Shown here one piece after another: positions 24,101 through 35,649 of a stretch of 39,543 bases of DNA; within the stretch, counting starts at the first letter, position 1; each line of letters opens with the position of its first letter. The notes under the pieces are model-generated. The model saw nothing but the letters and a program-made list of their open reading frames with translations, searched no databases and was not told where the DNA came from. This DNA is from Ettlia oleoabundans (taxonomy: Eukaryota; Chlorophyta; Chlorophyceae; Chlamydomonadales): contig JAAMXP010000501.1 in the NCBI GenBank assembly GCA_019693395.1, positions 3,185-42,727 on the forward strand, written 5' to 3'. The position numbers and the translations under genes were made by a program.

Positions 24101-25644
24101 AGGAGGTTAGAATTGCTGTGATCCCGCTTGCTTGCCTGGCTGCTGCCTCTCTGCCCACCCCTGCAGGCGCTCAACTACCTCCATTCCTTGGGCCTGGTCC
24201 ACCTGGATCTTAAATCGTGCAATGTACTGCTCACAGGCAGCGGTACCGCCAAGCTGGCAGACATGGGGTTGTCCCGCCTCAAGCATGGCACCTTCCTGTC
24301 TGACCTCGCACCAGTTGGAACCTTTGCCTGGTGAGAGCGGGAGTGATAAGTTGTATGGGTTGATTGCCTGCAGGTGTTGCTTGGCCAGGCCATGGAGTGA
24401 TTCTATTACTCCACCACTTGTTGTGCTGCTGTGCTTCACACATTGAGTTAACGTGGTGGGCGACAGTTGACTTGCAACAGGGCGGCCGCGCCAGCAGTAT
24501 AGCGGAGCGTCTGGCCTCCCTTCCAGTCTCCTGATGTGCTGAATCCGGCACTTAGACTTTTCACCCCACTTTGCAGGACTGCGCCCGAGGTGCTGTGGGG
24601 CCACAAGTGCGACCAATCTGTGGACATCTACGGATTTGGGGTACTGCTCTGGGAGATATGCACGGGTGAGCACAAGCAAAGGGCTTAGGTGGAAAGATTC
24701 GGCCATGTTGTTGGGATGTGCCTGCATCCCGTTGGCAGCGCTGAGCTCACCCGCCTGTTGCCACCCTTGCACAACTTCCTGCCGCCGGATCCCTTTGGTT
24801 AACACCCTCGCACATACAACGTCTCGCCACCATTGCCAACAATCTCACCAATGCTGGGTGCAGGGGAGCGCCCCGTTCGAGGCGACCTGCGTTTGCCGCT
24901 GGTGCCCCAGGAATGCCCGCAGGTGAGGGCTGGGCTGCTGCTGCTGTGCAGGCAGGGTAGGAGTAGGAGGGAGGGAGAGAGGTGGAATGCCACATTGACG
25001 CTCAGTGACACATCAGCTTGCTTGCTGGCGTTGTTATCAGCACGTGCATGAAAGTAGCTATCTGTCACGTTGCGCTAAGCAGCCTTACCTGCATTTTCTT
25101 TGACAAGCGGAGGGTTCACTACTCGTAGTGAAGGGCAGAGCGGCAGTAGCAGTAGTCGCACCACCCTGCAGGTCTGGCTTCTATATAACTATCTAGCGGC
25201 CCCTCCACCCACTCGTCACACCAGGTCGACCCACTCAAAAGCCCACCCACCCACTGACCTACAAATTTCTTGTCCTCACTGGTGCAGGATGTGTGTGACC
25301 TGGTGCTGCTGTGCATGCACCCAGACCCGCAGCAGCGGCCCACCGCGCAGCAGCTGGTGCAGCAGCTGGGCCAGCTGGCAAGGGGCCGGTCAGCAATCAG
25401 TCCCGCTGCTGCCTCCCCTGTCTCCACAAAGCAGCAGGCGACACGACAGGGCCGCAACATAGCAGCTGCTGCCGCCGCTGCCGCCTACTTGGCCGCCTCC
25501 AGCAAGGCAGCGCTCACGCAGCGTTGCTGTGTCGCCGCTGCTGCCTCCATGCGGGGCGAGTTGCCAGTGCTGGGCCAGGTTGCCCCTGCCGCCGTGCCTG
25601 CCGCCGTGCCTGAGGATGAACCCACACGCCGCTGGTCAGCTTAG
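18193..25644 (+). CDS. Receptor-like kinase B (PAN/Apple-like ectodomain, one TM helix, TKL-type kinase), intact
   Basis: Exons 18193-18465, 18651-18966, 19132-19247, 19688-20003, 20203-20236, 20420-20463, 20817-20839, 21087-21256, 21557-22921, 23240-23336, 23699-23917, 24167-24330, 24577-24665, 24864-24922, 25288-25644. All are GT-AG with matching phases and no stop, giving 1213 aa. A signal peptide (MIIGAIFRRISLLFGLLCVV) leads into PAN/Apple-like module 1 (EDCAAACADQSGCSWFVWC, ~70-88) and a Cys-rich segment. Module 2 (DWLGCIVARNALMQGAVVET ... EEACCRAC ... WNFCPKGASC) spans ~300-352. A third Cys segment (CVLRLPL ... YCQTREECTAVVY) precedes the membrane helix (~513-538) and an RRRRR stop-transfer. 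A Gln/Ser/Ala-rich juxtamembrane region follows. The kinase starts at ~882: loop LGAGA-SGAVF split by intron 9, Lys902, Glu918, HLD with Asp1005, K1007, N1010, DMG 1023-1025, APE, DP-QQRPT. HLD and DMG replace HRD and DFG, but the catalytic residues remain. The ligand is unknown. No clear TGTAA lies close downstream; one occurs near 26868. Confidence 0.85.
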
Positions 25645-27756
25645 CCAACACCGCCGCTGGGCAGGAGCTGTTGGCCGTGGCGGCAGGCAGCGCCGCCGTG
25701 TGTTGGCGGCAGCAGCACACCGTCTCCTACCCTGATAACGCAAGCCTGCTCGCTCTACTACAACAGCATATGGAACCAACTGCGGCTCTGCGACGTCCAG
25801 GAGGCCCCTGCCGCCATGCCGCCAGCACCAGCCCTGTCTCACTCAAGGAACGAATGGCCACTCCATATGTACCGTCCCTTGATATACATTGAAGGCAATT
25901 CACCGTCCAGCATTGCCTGGCTAGGATTCTGACTTTTTTTCGTACAGCACACCACATTATTGATGCCCTGTTGTGGTTGCAACAGTAGTGTTTCGCAACC
26001 GGCAAGGCTTCCGACTTGCGGGGGAGCCTGCCTACCCTTTGTTTCCCTCACGCAAGCTCTCCAATACTGTTTGCATACTCCCATTGCCAATCTGCTAGCT
26101 TGCAGCAGATAACATGCTCATAATAGCCAATACATCACAACGCATGACACGACCTTATGCCTTATGTTCCATGCATACGTACATATCTTGCCGCTCCCAT
26201 GCGCACGTATTTTTGCTCAGATCAATGCATGCCTCGTGCATGCCTCGTGCGTAACGTGCCAAGCTACCCTCAAGCAATTCTTTCCCTCCCTGCAACACCA
26301 TACGGTAGCCTGGTGAGCGATTTCTCTCTTACGCTGTTTTCATTTCACTCGCACTGACGCCATGCTTTATCTAGCTTTTCATTCCATGGACCTATTGTGC
26401 TTCCTATACAAGAATAATGCCACACATGGCTTAAAACGATACGTTTCTTGCTACTTCCTTCCACATTTTGCTTTTCCAAACCCTCGCCTTGCACGGGTCG
26501 TCCTAGCCCATAAACGTCCACGTCCCCAGGCCCCCTTCCCTTCCCCCATGGGCAGCCCCAATTGGGTGCCACACTCCCACACTCCCACCACCATCCCTTT
26601 CTCCCTGCACGCTTAGCAGCCCCGTCTTTGGCTTGATTTCGAAATCCACCCCCCCACACACACGCGGGCGCATGCGCGTTGCGCACGTCCCCCTCCGCTT
26701 TTCCCCTTAAGGCTTGTCCATTAGCTTGCCCATTAGCAGAGCAGCCCTACCTTTTGCCATTTAATTCTTTTGCCTTTTGGGCGCTCTACAGTGAGCTGGA
26801 TGGCAGGGCCCTTTGTTTGCCAGTGTTTTGCCTGTCGCAACCGTAAACAAAACCCTAACATTGCCCCACTGTAACCCCAACGTATGACCTGTCAGAGCTT
26901 CTTTGATAAAAAAGGCTTCCTCTTATCCTGGCTGACTCCAGAGACACCCCCAACAAACCACCTGTCCAGTTTTTGCTGTTTGGATGGTCCACCCCTGACA
27001 ATTGCGCGGTCAAGGGTAGATCGTGAAAGGTGCTAGCAGCTGTCGGAGCCCAAAAGGGGTGAGCTGCCAGTGGCGGCGCCCTGACCCGCCTGTCAGCGTC
27101 TGTCAGGGGTTCATGTCAGGGCCTGGTCAATTGCGGTGTCAGTCTCAGCGGATCCCCAAAGTCTGAGTGGCACTTTGTTTGCTGAAACCAGCTAATACCA
27201 GACTGTCAACCCCAAAAGCAAGAGCATAGTGCTGCCGAGTCCTGCATGATTGCTTGTTGTTGTGTTGATAGTCTGCCCAAACTGCAACGGAACCTGCAAA
27301 AACATTGACCCCAATGTACGGTCTGGCTGCCGCATTTCGGCACGGTGCAATGTTTTGATTGATATAATAAGTGCGTTGTACCCTGCACACTGGTCTGGGC
27401 AGTTATGTGCATGCTTGCCTGCTGAATGTAGTTGGAGTTGCAGAGGTTTTATAGGTGGTAAATGTTTGTGATTCTGATTGGTAGGCATCCTATAACAGTG
27501 TAACACAGAAGAATGGAACCTCAACCCCAATGTTGTGTGAAGGAGTACTTGTGGTGAACGCAGTTTAGCCAAGGAGGCCCCCGATTGGGATAGAGCAAAT
27601 GACAATAGGTGCAATACGGGGATATACTGATGATCGCCCCGTGGCACGCGCCAAAACAGGTACACCAGCCAACCGGTTGCTGAGGGGAATCGTGACCAGC
27701 GGGTCTTCAGTAATGAAAGATTTGTTCAGGCAGGCCTCTGCAGGGCTGCTGACTTG
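25645..27756. other. 2.1-kb tail-to-tail spacer between kinase genes B and C
   Basis: Pyrimidine-rich, intron-like or UTR-like sequence without a supported gene. A 113-aa minus frame at 26345-26686 shows no domain-like content. Local features are a 12-bp tandem repeat of GCATGCCTCGTG around 26228-26252, C-rich and CACTCCCA repeats near 26570-26590, a TGTAA near 26868, and a small repeat cluster at 26991-27135. B probably has a long 3' UTR extending into this region. Confidence 0.5.
26991..27135. repeat. Inverted and direct short repeats (possible mobile-element remnant)
   Basis: ACCCCTGACA at 26991-27000 is the exact reverse complement of TGTCAGGGGT at 27101-27110. Several further TGTCAG copies follow within 40 bp. 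CAATTGCG flanks the cluster at both ends, just after the left arm and again near 27130. The arms are short and no transposase was seen, so the origin is uncertain. Confidence 0.35.
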
Positions 27757-30700
27757 CTAGGGCGCCTCCTGACGCGTGACGGCCTCAGAAGAAGCGGAAG
27801 CAGCAGCGGTGGAGGCACACTGTTGTGTAGTGCGGTAGCTGGCAGTCCTTCCAGAGGTTGCGGCAGCGTTAGCCACATCCTCTGTAGCTGCGGGTGCAGA
27901 GAAGGTATCAGGAGTGACAGCGGAACTGCCCTGTCGGGCTGTCCGCTGGCTTGCAGTGGCAGAGGAGGCAGCAGCAGGAATGGCCGCCGAGCGCCCCCTT
28001 GCCATCTGACTCAGCTGCTGCACCAGCTGCTGCGCGGTGGCGCGGCACTGCGGGTCTGGGTGCATGCACTGCAGCACCAGGTCACACACATCCTGCAACA
28101 GGGAAGAAGGGGATATCATTGCAGAAAGATGGGTGGGCGGGCTGTGTGTGGGTGGGGTGGGGGTGTGAAGTAGGTGAGGGTGACGCTAGATTGCACATGT
28201 GAGAGCCCAGACATTTGCAGGGTGGTGCGATGATTGCCGCTCCGCCCTGTGACATGATTAGTGCTCCCTCAGCTTACTAGCAAATGGCAGCAGGGCCAGC
28301 CGAGCGCATGAACCGACAGCTGCACCAGCGGTGGCATGCTGATGTGTCACTGAGTGCTGATTCAAAGACAAATCAGCATGCACCTCTATGACCTGGCGGC
28401 ATCCCTCCCACGCCGCACAGCAACGGCAGCCCACCCCTCACCTGCGGGCATTCCTGGGGCACCAGCGGCAGACGGAGGTCGCCTCGGACGGGCCGCTCCC
28501 CTGCACCCAGCATCCACAAAGCAGATGGAACCATTCAGAATGTCAGCCCAATGTTATGCCGGGGCCCGCTGGCGCGTTGTGATGTGTTTGTGCAAAGTGA
28601 GTTACACAAAATCCGGGAGCAAGACGTGCATGACAATAGCACAGGCGGGCGAGCTCAGTGTTGTGCATGAGAAGCACTCCAACAAAGTGGCCGAGCCCCT
28701 CCACCTCAGCGCCCTCACCCGTGCATATCTCCCAGAGCAGCACCCCGAATCCGTAGATGTCCACAGACTGGTTGCACTTGTGGCCCCACAACACCTCGGG
28801 CGCAGTCCTGCAAAAATAGGGGAAGTAGAGGACCACATCATGGAATGACAGAAGGCCGGCAGCTCTGCTGTCACTGCTGGCGGCTGCATACCTAATGCAA
28901 GCATAAACCATAGCCTACCACTTCTGGTCACTGTCAACGCGTGCAGCACACCAATAAAATTAAATAGAGCATTCTTTGCCTGGCATCTGTCAGCACCCGT
29001 AGCCAATCAAGACATATATAGCCCTCCCTTTCTCACCAGGCAAAGGTGCCTACTGGAGCAAGATCTGACAGGAAGGTACCGCGGTTGAGGCACGACAACC
29101 CCATATCTGCCAGGTTGGCGGTACCGCTGCCTGTGAGCAGTACATTGCTCGATTTCACATCCATGTGGACCAGGCCCTTGGAATGAAGGTAATTGAGTGC
29201 CTGCAACAGTGGCAGGAGGGTGACTCGTATGCTTGAGCGATGAGGGCAATGTTGTGGGGCACAGCTGCCCCGGCTGCAAGCTTTCTTTTAAGGTGCCGCA
29301 CTTGGCAAAGTAACCACAGCTTGCAGACATATATCAAAGGCAAGTCCACCGCTCGCACCTTGGCAACCTCGAGCGCTACTCGCCGACCCCTCATATACCA
29401 ACCAAACAGGCGACGCGCGGCACCAGGCCCTGCGGCATGCAATTGCAGCACGCTGTGTAGGTCGCGCCCCTCACAATACTCCATGACCAGAAGTCCCTTC
29501 TGGTGATCGGTGATCAGCACGCCAAAGAAAGTCAAAAAATTTGGGTGGCGAAGGAGCTCCATGCGCATGGCCTCCTGCAAGAAAGCACAGCGCAGCACAG
29601 CAGGCACAGCGCAGAGAAGCACATCACAAGCCAGAAAGGCATGCAAGAGTAATTATGTACACCTTTGGGGGTGGGAAAGACAGGGCCCCACTTCGGGAAA
29701 TTGCCTGGTAGCAGGGTGGCAGGAGAGTTGGTGGCACTCGCACCACCGTCACCTGGCACTTCACCACCCCCATCTGGCTAATACACTCTTGGGGACTCGC
29801 AGGTTTCACAACACCTTTGCAGTTGTGGTTGATTGGCTACTTTGGTCACGGCAGAGCAGGGACGTCTGGTGCACACAACTGGTTCGATGTGTTGACGTCC
29901 AAAGGATCCCGCACCGTAAGGAATGCACGCTGGTCTTCCGGGCTGTGCCCAATGTCGAATTCCTTCACCGCCACCATTTCTCCCCTGAACATGGCTTTGA
30001 ACACATTTCCACTGCAAACAGCAGCCAGTTGGGAGAGCAGGGCAGGAATAAGGCGCTGCTTCCGAACTATAGCAAGCACTATGGCTGTACTAGCTAAAGA
30101 TCCAGCAAGCTTGATCTACATACACAATGCAGCACAGCACAGCGCAGCCCAGCACGCATAGCGCAAACAGTGCAACAGATGCGGAAAGAGGCCAGATGCA
30201 CGGACCATGCGAAATGAAGTTGATTCGCTCCTGTGTGGCCAGCAGAACAGAAAGAGCATGCCCTACTCATACCTCAGTAGAACGGCTGGGGCACCTGGCA
30301 ACGGCCAGCAACATGGTTATAGAGCAGGTAGTTAAAGCGGCAGAGGCCGAGCACCCACCTTGCACCAGCACCCAGCTTTTGCAGACTGCCATCAGCATTG
30401 TGTAGGACTTCCAACTCCTTGGGATTTATCACCCACTTTTGCAGCTCAGCAGGCATATCGCATCCCGACGTGGCAGACATGGCTGCAACAGCTGGCTCTT
30501 CCATTTCGCCGCCAAAGCCGCTGCCAGACCTGCTTCAGCTGCGAGGCGGCTGCATGCTGTCCTGCATTGCCCTGTATTGCATAAGCTCAGGCAGAAGATC
30601 ATCCTCGTTCCCTTCTGCCTCCTGGCTGCTGTGTGGCAAAAGCAGCGTGGTGCTGGTGGCTTTTGAACCTGCCTGATGAAACGCCCGGTGGACAATCCGT

Positions 30701-33700
30701 GGCACATCATCAGCACCACTGCTGCGGGTACGAACCGGCTGTCTGGTGCTGCCTAATGGGTCAGGCGTAGCAGTGATTTCACAGCTGGAGCTCGGCACCG
30801 CAGCAGTTAAGGTTGTTGAGGCGCCAAAGTCCAGAGGAGGCAGGTAGGCCAGGGCTGCAAAAGGGCTGGCTGACACCTGGCCATAAGCAGATGCACCAGA
30901 TGCGCTACGCAGGATCCAGGGCCCCAGAGGGGCGTCTGTATTCGTAGGCGCGAGGTGGACCCGCTCTGTGACAGGACTGCCTGCCTGCTGCTGCAGCCCG
31001 GCGCCCATTGCTGCCTGCTGCATGCCTGCTGCTGCTGCAACCGGATGGGTGGCTGGCTCCTCTTCTGCAGGGGTAGCTGGCTCAATCTGCTGGATTCCAA
31101 CACAGTGCTGCCTCTCTCCTGATCCAAGAGATCGAGTGGAAGCAATGCCTCCTGGCTGCTGTTGTGCATCCCTATGACATTTTACTTTGTGTACCAGCAC
31201 AGCTGCCGCACCTGCGGCCACTGCGGCGGCTACGGCAGCCCCACATGCAATCCCGGCAATAGCGCCAGGTGTTGGGCCATGGCTGCTCGCCGCAGCTGAT
31301 GCCTTATTTCTGACATATGTTACTGATGTGGGGTTGTAAACGGTGTCGCTGGCAGTGACGTTCAGCTTGATGATCCCCACCAGGGACGCTGCCAAAGACG
31401 CTCGCAGGCTTGTAAACAATGGCAGTACAGTCTGGCATGGCCTGGCAGTACGCCCCCTGCTCTTGAAGTGAAAGGCGCAACACGCACTCCTCAAGCTCTG
31501 GCCTGCACAAACATTACGGGATAGCCAAGGGAGAAGCGGGTGGGTGTGTAATTACTTATAAGGGTTGGAATGGGGCAGTGTGCCAACCCACAGCCACCAT
31601 GGGGTACAGCAGTCAGTACGTTTGTGCATGTTTCAATAAACCAGTCCCGGTATCAGAATGATAGGGGTTGGTGCAATGGCCAAGGACTGTGCAGTCAATT
31701 GCAACTGTGTAGACCAACCCTGTCAGTCACGCAGACCTGCAATCATCGAATGATTGCCAATCCCAACCCGATCCACCCCAATCCACACCCACACCCACAC
31801 CCACATGCGCACCAGACCTGACAAGGGTGCAGACACCTTCGTTGTACACCATGCACACCCACATCTGTTGGCTGAAAGAAAAAAAGACAGAACGAATGCG
31901 CCCTTGGGCGTGGGTGAGCAAGCCAGCAGAGGAACGGCCCTAAGGGGCCGCCTGTTGCTGACTACCATAGCTGTTGGCTGTTATCGATCACTTACTTTAG
32001 GGAGTTGGGGCAGATGATTCCAGGTTTGCCAAACAGCCCCGCTCCGAGGTAGCGAGTGTAGCCAGAAAGCTCGGGCCCTGTCACCACCAGGGGCGACCCC
32101 CCAATGAAAGAAACGCTGGAGCCTTTAGCAGTCACTGCCGGCGGCCAGCCCAGCTCTGGGTTAGTCTGGAGCAGGGGCAAAGAAATGGGGCAGACACAAA
32201 GAGATGCACCGAGACCAGAAAGGAAGGCAAAGTCTGTCTCCAGTCATTGTGGGCCCAGCTTGCAAGAGCATGAACAATCCAACAGAGGCAGTGTTCTGCA
32301 CTATGGTGCGGCCAGGCATGGAGAATGCAAAACCCTGCCTGCGCCACATAAGGCTGTAGCCTTACAGCAGGCAGGCGAGGGGGCAGGCAGACCAGGTCGG
32401 ATGAGAGGGTGCTACGGGGTGGCTAACTCGCCATCCCTTGAGAACGCTACAGGGCAGTAATGTCGCAGGTCGGGCATCTGGACTAGGGTCAATAACCGCT
32501 GGTCAGCAAACAAATTTGGTGGGTAACATGGAAGGCTTACCAATTCTTGGAACCGAAGTTCACCTGTAGGGCCAAACCGGGAGGCAGAGGGGGAGGCAAC
32601 CAGGCAAACGCGGGCAAAAAGTAGGGAGGTGAAGTAGTTGTGTGATTGGGGATTTTCCTGGCATGATGGCGGCATCGGCAGCACCCGTGCAAGCCAGCAT
32701 AAAAAGGTCAGGCAGCAAGGACGTGTCTTGATGACTCACATTGCTGGTGCTGCAGCTTGACTGAGGTGTGCAGGTTGTCAAAGCTGCAGGCACAGGAAAA
32801 CATAGTGGCACAGAATCAGCATCCAACGCATTTGAGGCAACATATGGCAAAGCAAGTGTGGCGCCGTGCAAGCACCAGACTGCCAAACTGAAGGAGGGAG
32901 CTCCTTGTATCAGCATGTGTGCATGAGCTGGTTGCTTTACTGTGCCAGAGCTGGCCATGGCCGTCACACGTAATGGCAGCTGTGTGCTCACCTACATCCT
33001 GCCTCTGCTGGGCAGAAGTTCCACACTGCGAAAGTGGGAGACAAGTGCTGGGAACGCGATGATAGTAGAGCCAGCAGGATAGAATGAAGGCGGCAATAAC
33101 GACGGTTTGTGAACAGGGTTGATCCAAACAGCTGTTGCCTGCTCCAACAGAGACGGCTACCTCTTGATATGTGAACACCCACCGTTGCAGCGGCGCCCCT
33201 GGCTTCTGCATGCTCGGCAGCAGGCTTCCTCTGATGCCAGGCCGTCCCGGGTCTCCACCACTGCGCCCTGCATCAGCGCATTACGCGCCACGATGCAGCC
33301 CAACCAGTCTGTGCCGTTTGTGGCGCTGCCGGTGCTGCCCGCATTGCTGCTGGTGCTAGCGCCATTCGTTGCAACACCCGGCTGCTCAGGTGGAGTTGAA
33401 AGCTGGGAGACCTGGCTGGCAGGAGTGGCCTGCCCTGCATTCTCCTCGGCATGCTCCTCTGGCAGAATCAGTATTGCCTCGCCAGGAAGAAGGTAATTGG
33501 ATATCTGCAATGCCTCAGCGAGGTAATCAGCAGGCGGGGCTCGGCGTGAGCGGCTGGGAGTGTGCGATTGGATACAGGTGCAGCAAACACGGCAAAGACA
33601 AGACTGAAAGGGGGGCAGCTTGCACTGCCCAATCTGAAGCCTAGAAATTTTATGTTGTTCAGGATCTCAGGAGCAATCGGCATTCGCATGCACGCCTGCC

Positions 33701-34843
33701 TCTTCTGCTGCCAGCATGCATGCAGCACCCAGTTTGACATAAGGTAGGTCAAACTGCTCCCCACAAGGGAGCAGGCACTTGTGGGGAGCAAAAACCCCAG
33801 CGCAAGTTGTTATTTGGGTGCGGCTCAGAAGTTGACTTGCCGGAGAGTTGGCGGTGACTTTCTCTAATGCGTACACAGACGGGCCTACAAAACTGTTCTC
33901 GTGAGTCAGCTGGCTCTCCTTCAGCACTGACAGCGCCGCAGAGCAGCCATCAGTCCCTGCCGCCATGAGAAACGAGTGGGCACCAGGTGTGCAGCACTCG
34001 CCAGCAGGGCAGCATGCTGTGGTAGGGATAAAGCGGACCTGGAGCTACGTCACTGCGTGTATCTGAAATGGCAAATATGTGGGTGCTGCATGACTCACAG
34101 TGGGCAGACGCACCATTCGAGTGGAGAACGATGGCGCGGCATCGAGTGATACGGCTGCACTCAGCGGTGGCATCCAACGGATCGCGGAAGGCGCAGGCGC
34201 CGGGCAGCACGCTGGCGGTGCAGTCGAAATCGTTGCCCAGCATACCTAATGCTGGCCTAGTGGTCCACCCAGGGACCTGCACCGGTGGCTGGACCGGCAG
34301 CGGGAATCCAGAGGTGGCGTTAGCGTTCCCTAAGATTGAATTTTCGGGCTCAACCAGCGGTGCCAGGGAGCAGTTACTGCGAAGCAGCCGGCACTGTTGA
34401 TGCTCCAATGACTGATCTCTGTGCCTGCAGCCGCCCTGCAGACATCACAAGGGAGCACAGCTGAGCATCCCCTCAAAGCAGGCGCAAGAACTTAGCAGGT
34501 GCAGCGGGAAGGCTGTGGCGGCACCACCCCCAAATACTGGCCCCCGTTCCGGCGCCGGAGATACTCTCACCGGTTCACCGCACCAAACGAACCATGAGCA
34601 GCCAGGGTGCCCAGCACAGGCCGCAGCACAGTCTTCCGCCCGCGGGACTGGTTGATCATCAAGGCCGTCAAACAGCGAACCTTGAAGCCATGTGCTAGGA
34701 GCCAAAACTGCGCTGTCCGTAAAGTAAATCTGCCTGCGGGTCAGCGGCTTCAGCGGCGCTGGCGGCGCACGACTGGGTGAGTCTGCCACAAACGGCAGGA
34801 GCAGCAGCAAGAACAACCGCCTGAAATTAGTTCCCAAAAACAT
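27757..34843 (-). pseudogene. Receptor-like kinase paralogue C (PAN/Apple-like ectodomain, TKL-type kinase), probably decaying
   Basis: Fifteen exons on the complement: 34843-34571, 34435-34114, 33956-33841, 33504-33183, 33025-32992, 32783-32740, 32563-32541, 32165-31996, 31502-30359, 30011-29915, 29574-29359, 29200-29037, 28807-28719, 28500-28442, 28092-27757. Intact, it would encode about 1136 aa with the same architecture as B: signal peptide (MFLGTNFRRLFLLLLLPFVA), EDCAAACAGHPGCSWFVWC, a module 2 nearly identical to that of A and B, a membrane helix, loop LGAGA-SGNVF, AVKEFD, HMD-VKSSN, ADMGLSC, TAPEV, SVDIYGFG, DPQCRAT. Lesions: exon 9 is two bases short near 31372-31386 relative to A, throwing the frame just before the membrane helix; the frame then used runs into an in-frame TGA at 30535-30537, after which the same frame continues as homologous protein. 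Intron 3 begins GCAAGT, a GC donor that is otherwise consensus and may still splice. The kinase exons remain open. Confidence 0.75.
31784..31804. repeat. Short (CCACAC)n tract in kinase gene C intron 8
   Basis: About three to four CCACAC units inside the intron between exons 31502-30359 and 32165-31996. Simple repeat. Confidence 0.8.
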
Positions 34844-35649
34844 CAGGGTAAGCTGCCGATCGGGTTGGCGGGAGAGGCTGTGACGGTCAGGATCATCCAT
34901 CTGCCGCTAGCTGCCTTGGAGCTGCACGGCAGCTCAGTTGCTGGCAGGATCTGGCACCCCCGCCACGTAGACCCACCCCCCCTAAGGCTCGACTGGTCCC
35001 TGGCATACACCAAATCCTTCCGTTCGAAATCTACCTCGACATATAGGACTTGGGCTTGGAAATTAGTCGCTAAGAGGGATCGCAGTGAGCTGTCGCGGGC
35101 GCCAAGTCGCACCAAGAAGCAGTTCCTGGGCGCATACAAACGCTAGTTTAACTTTCATTCGCACCAAAAGTAGTAACGTAGGGCGGCGATCGCTGCAGGG
35201 CACCGTCCTGCAGGTGGGCATTTGTACCACAGCAGCCGCTGGCGCCAACAGCTGAGGTCACGAAAGTAACCCCTTCTACCTGCAGGGCGCTGTGAATTTT
35301 TACATCAGAGTATTTGAGTACACAACCACAATGTCACTGCATCAGCTGGCAACGGCTGCGTCGGCATGCTTGCTGCCATCGCCTTCGCTTGTACTGCACC
35401 GCCAAGGCGAGCAATGCCGTTGTGCTGGTGCCAGGTGAAATACGTGTTGCATGGCAGCGCCGGGTTGATTGTTTATAATCTAGCGCAGCTGAGCAGCTGA
35501 GTGCCCTGCAGGGAGAACATCTGCGGCTGAATGGCGGTCAGCAACGGTGAGACGTGTCACTGCAGTACTTTGTGACCAGAACATCGAGGCTGGCATAGAC
35601 AGCAGCATGGAATGGCAGCCTGGCAAAGAGACAGCAGAAAAGGTTTCAA
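34844..35649. other. Upstream region of kinase gene C; no supported gene
   Basis: Holds the presumed promoter of C (minus). Overlapping open frames at 34865-35146 (plus) and 34843-35139 (minus) look equally coding-like. The minus frame includes VLYVEVDFERKDLVYARDQS, but I cannot place either in a family. The first exons of the plus-strand KOW-like fragment may also lie here; I could not identify them. Confidence 0.4.

Noticed and set aside
26345..26686. 113-aa minus-strand frame in the B/C spacer
   Set aside because: Composition is that of antisense pyrimidine-rich UTR; no domain, no splice partners, no paralogue in the window.
34843..35139. 99-aa minus-strand frame upstream of kinase gene C
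   Set aside because: It is in a different frame from the C start, has no counterpart upstream of A or B, and overlaps an equally long plus frame.
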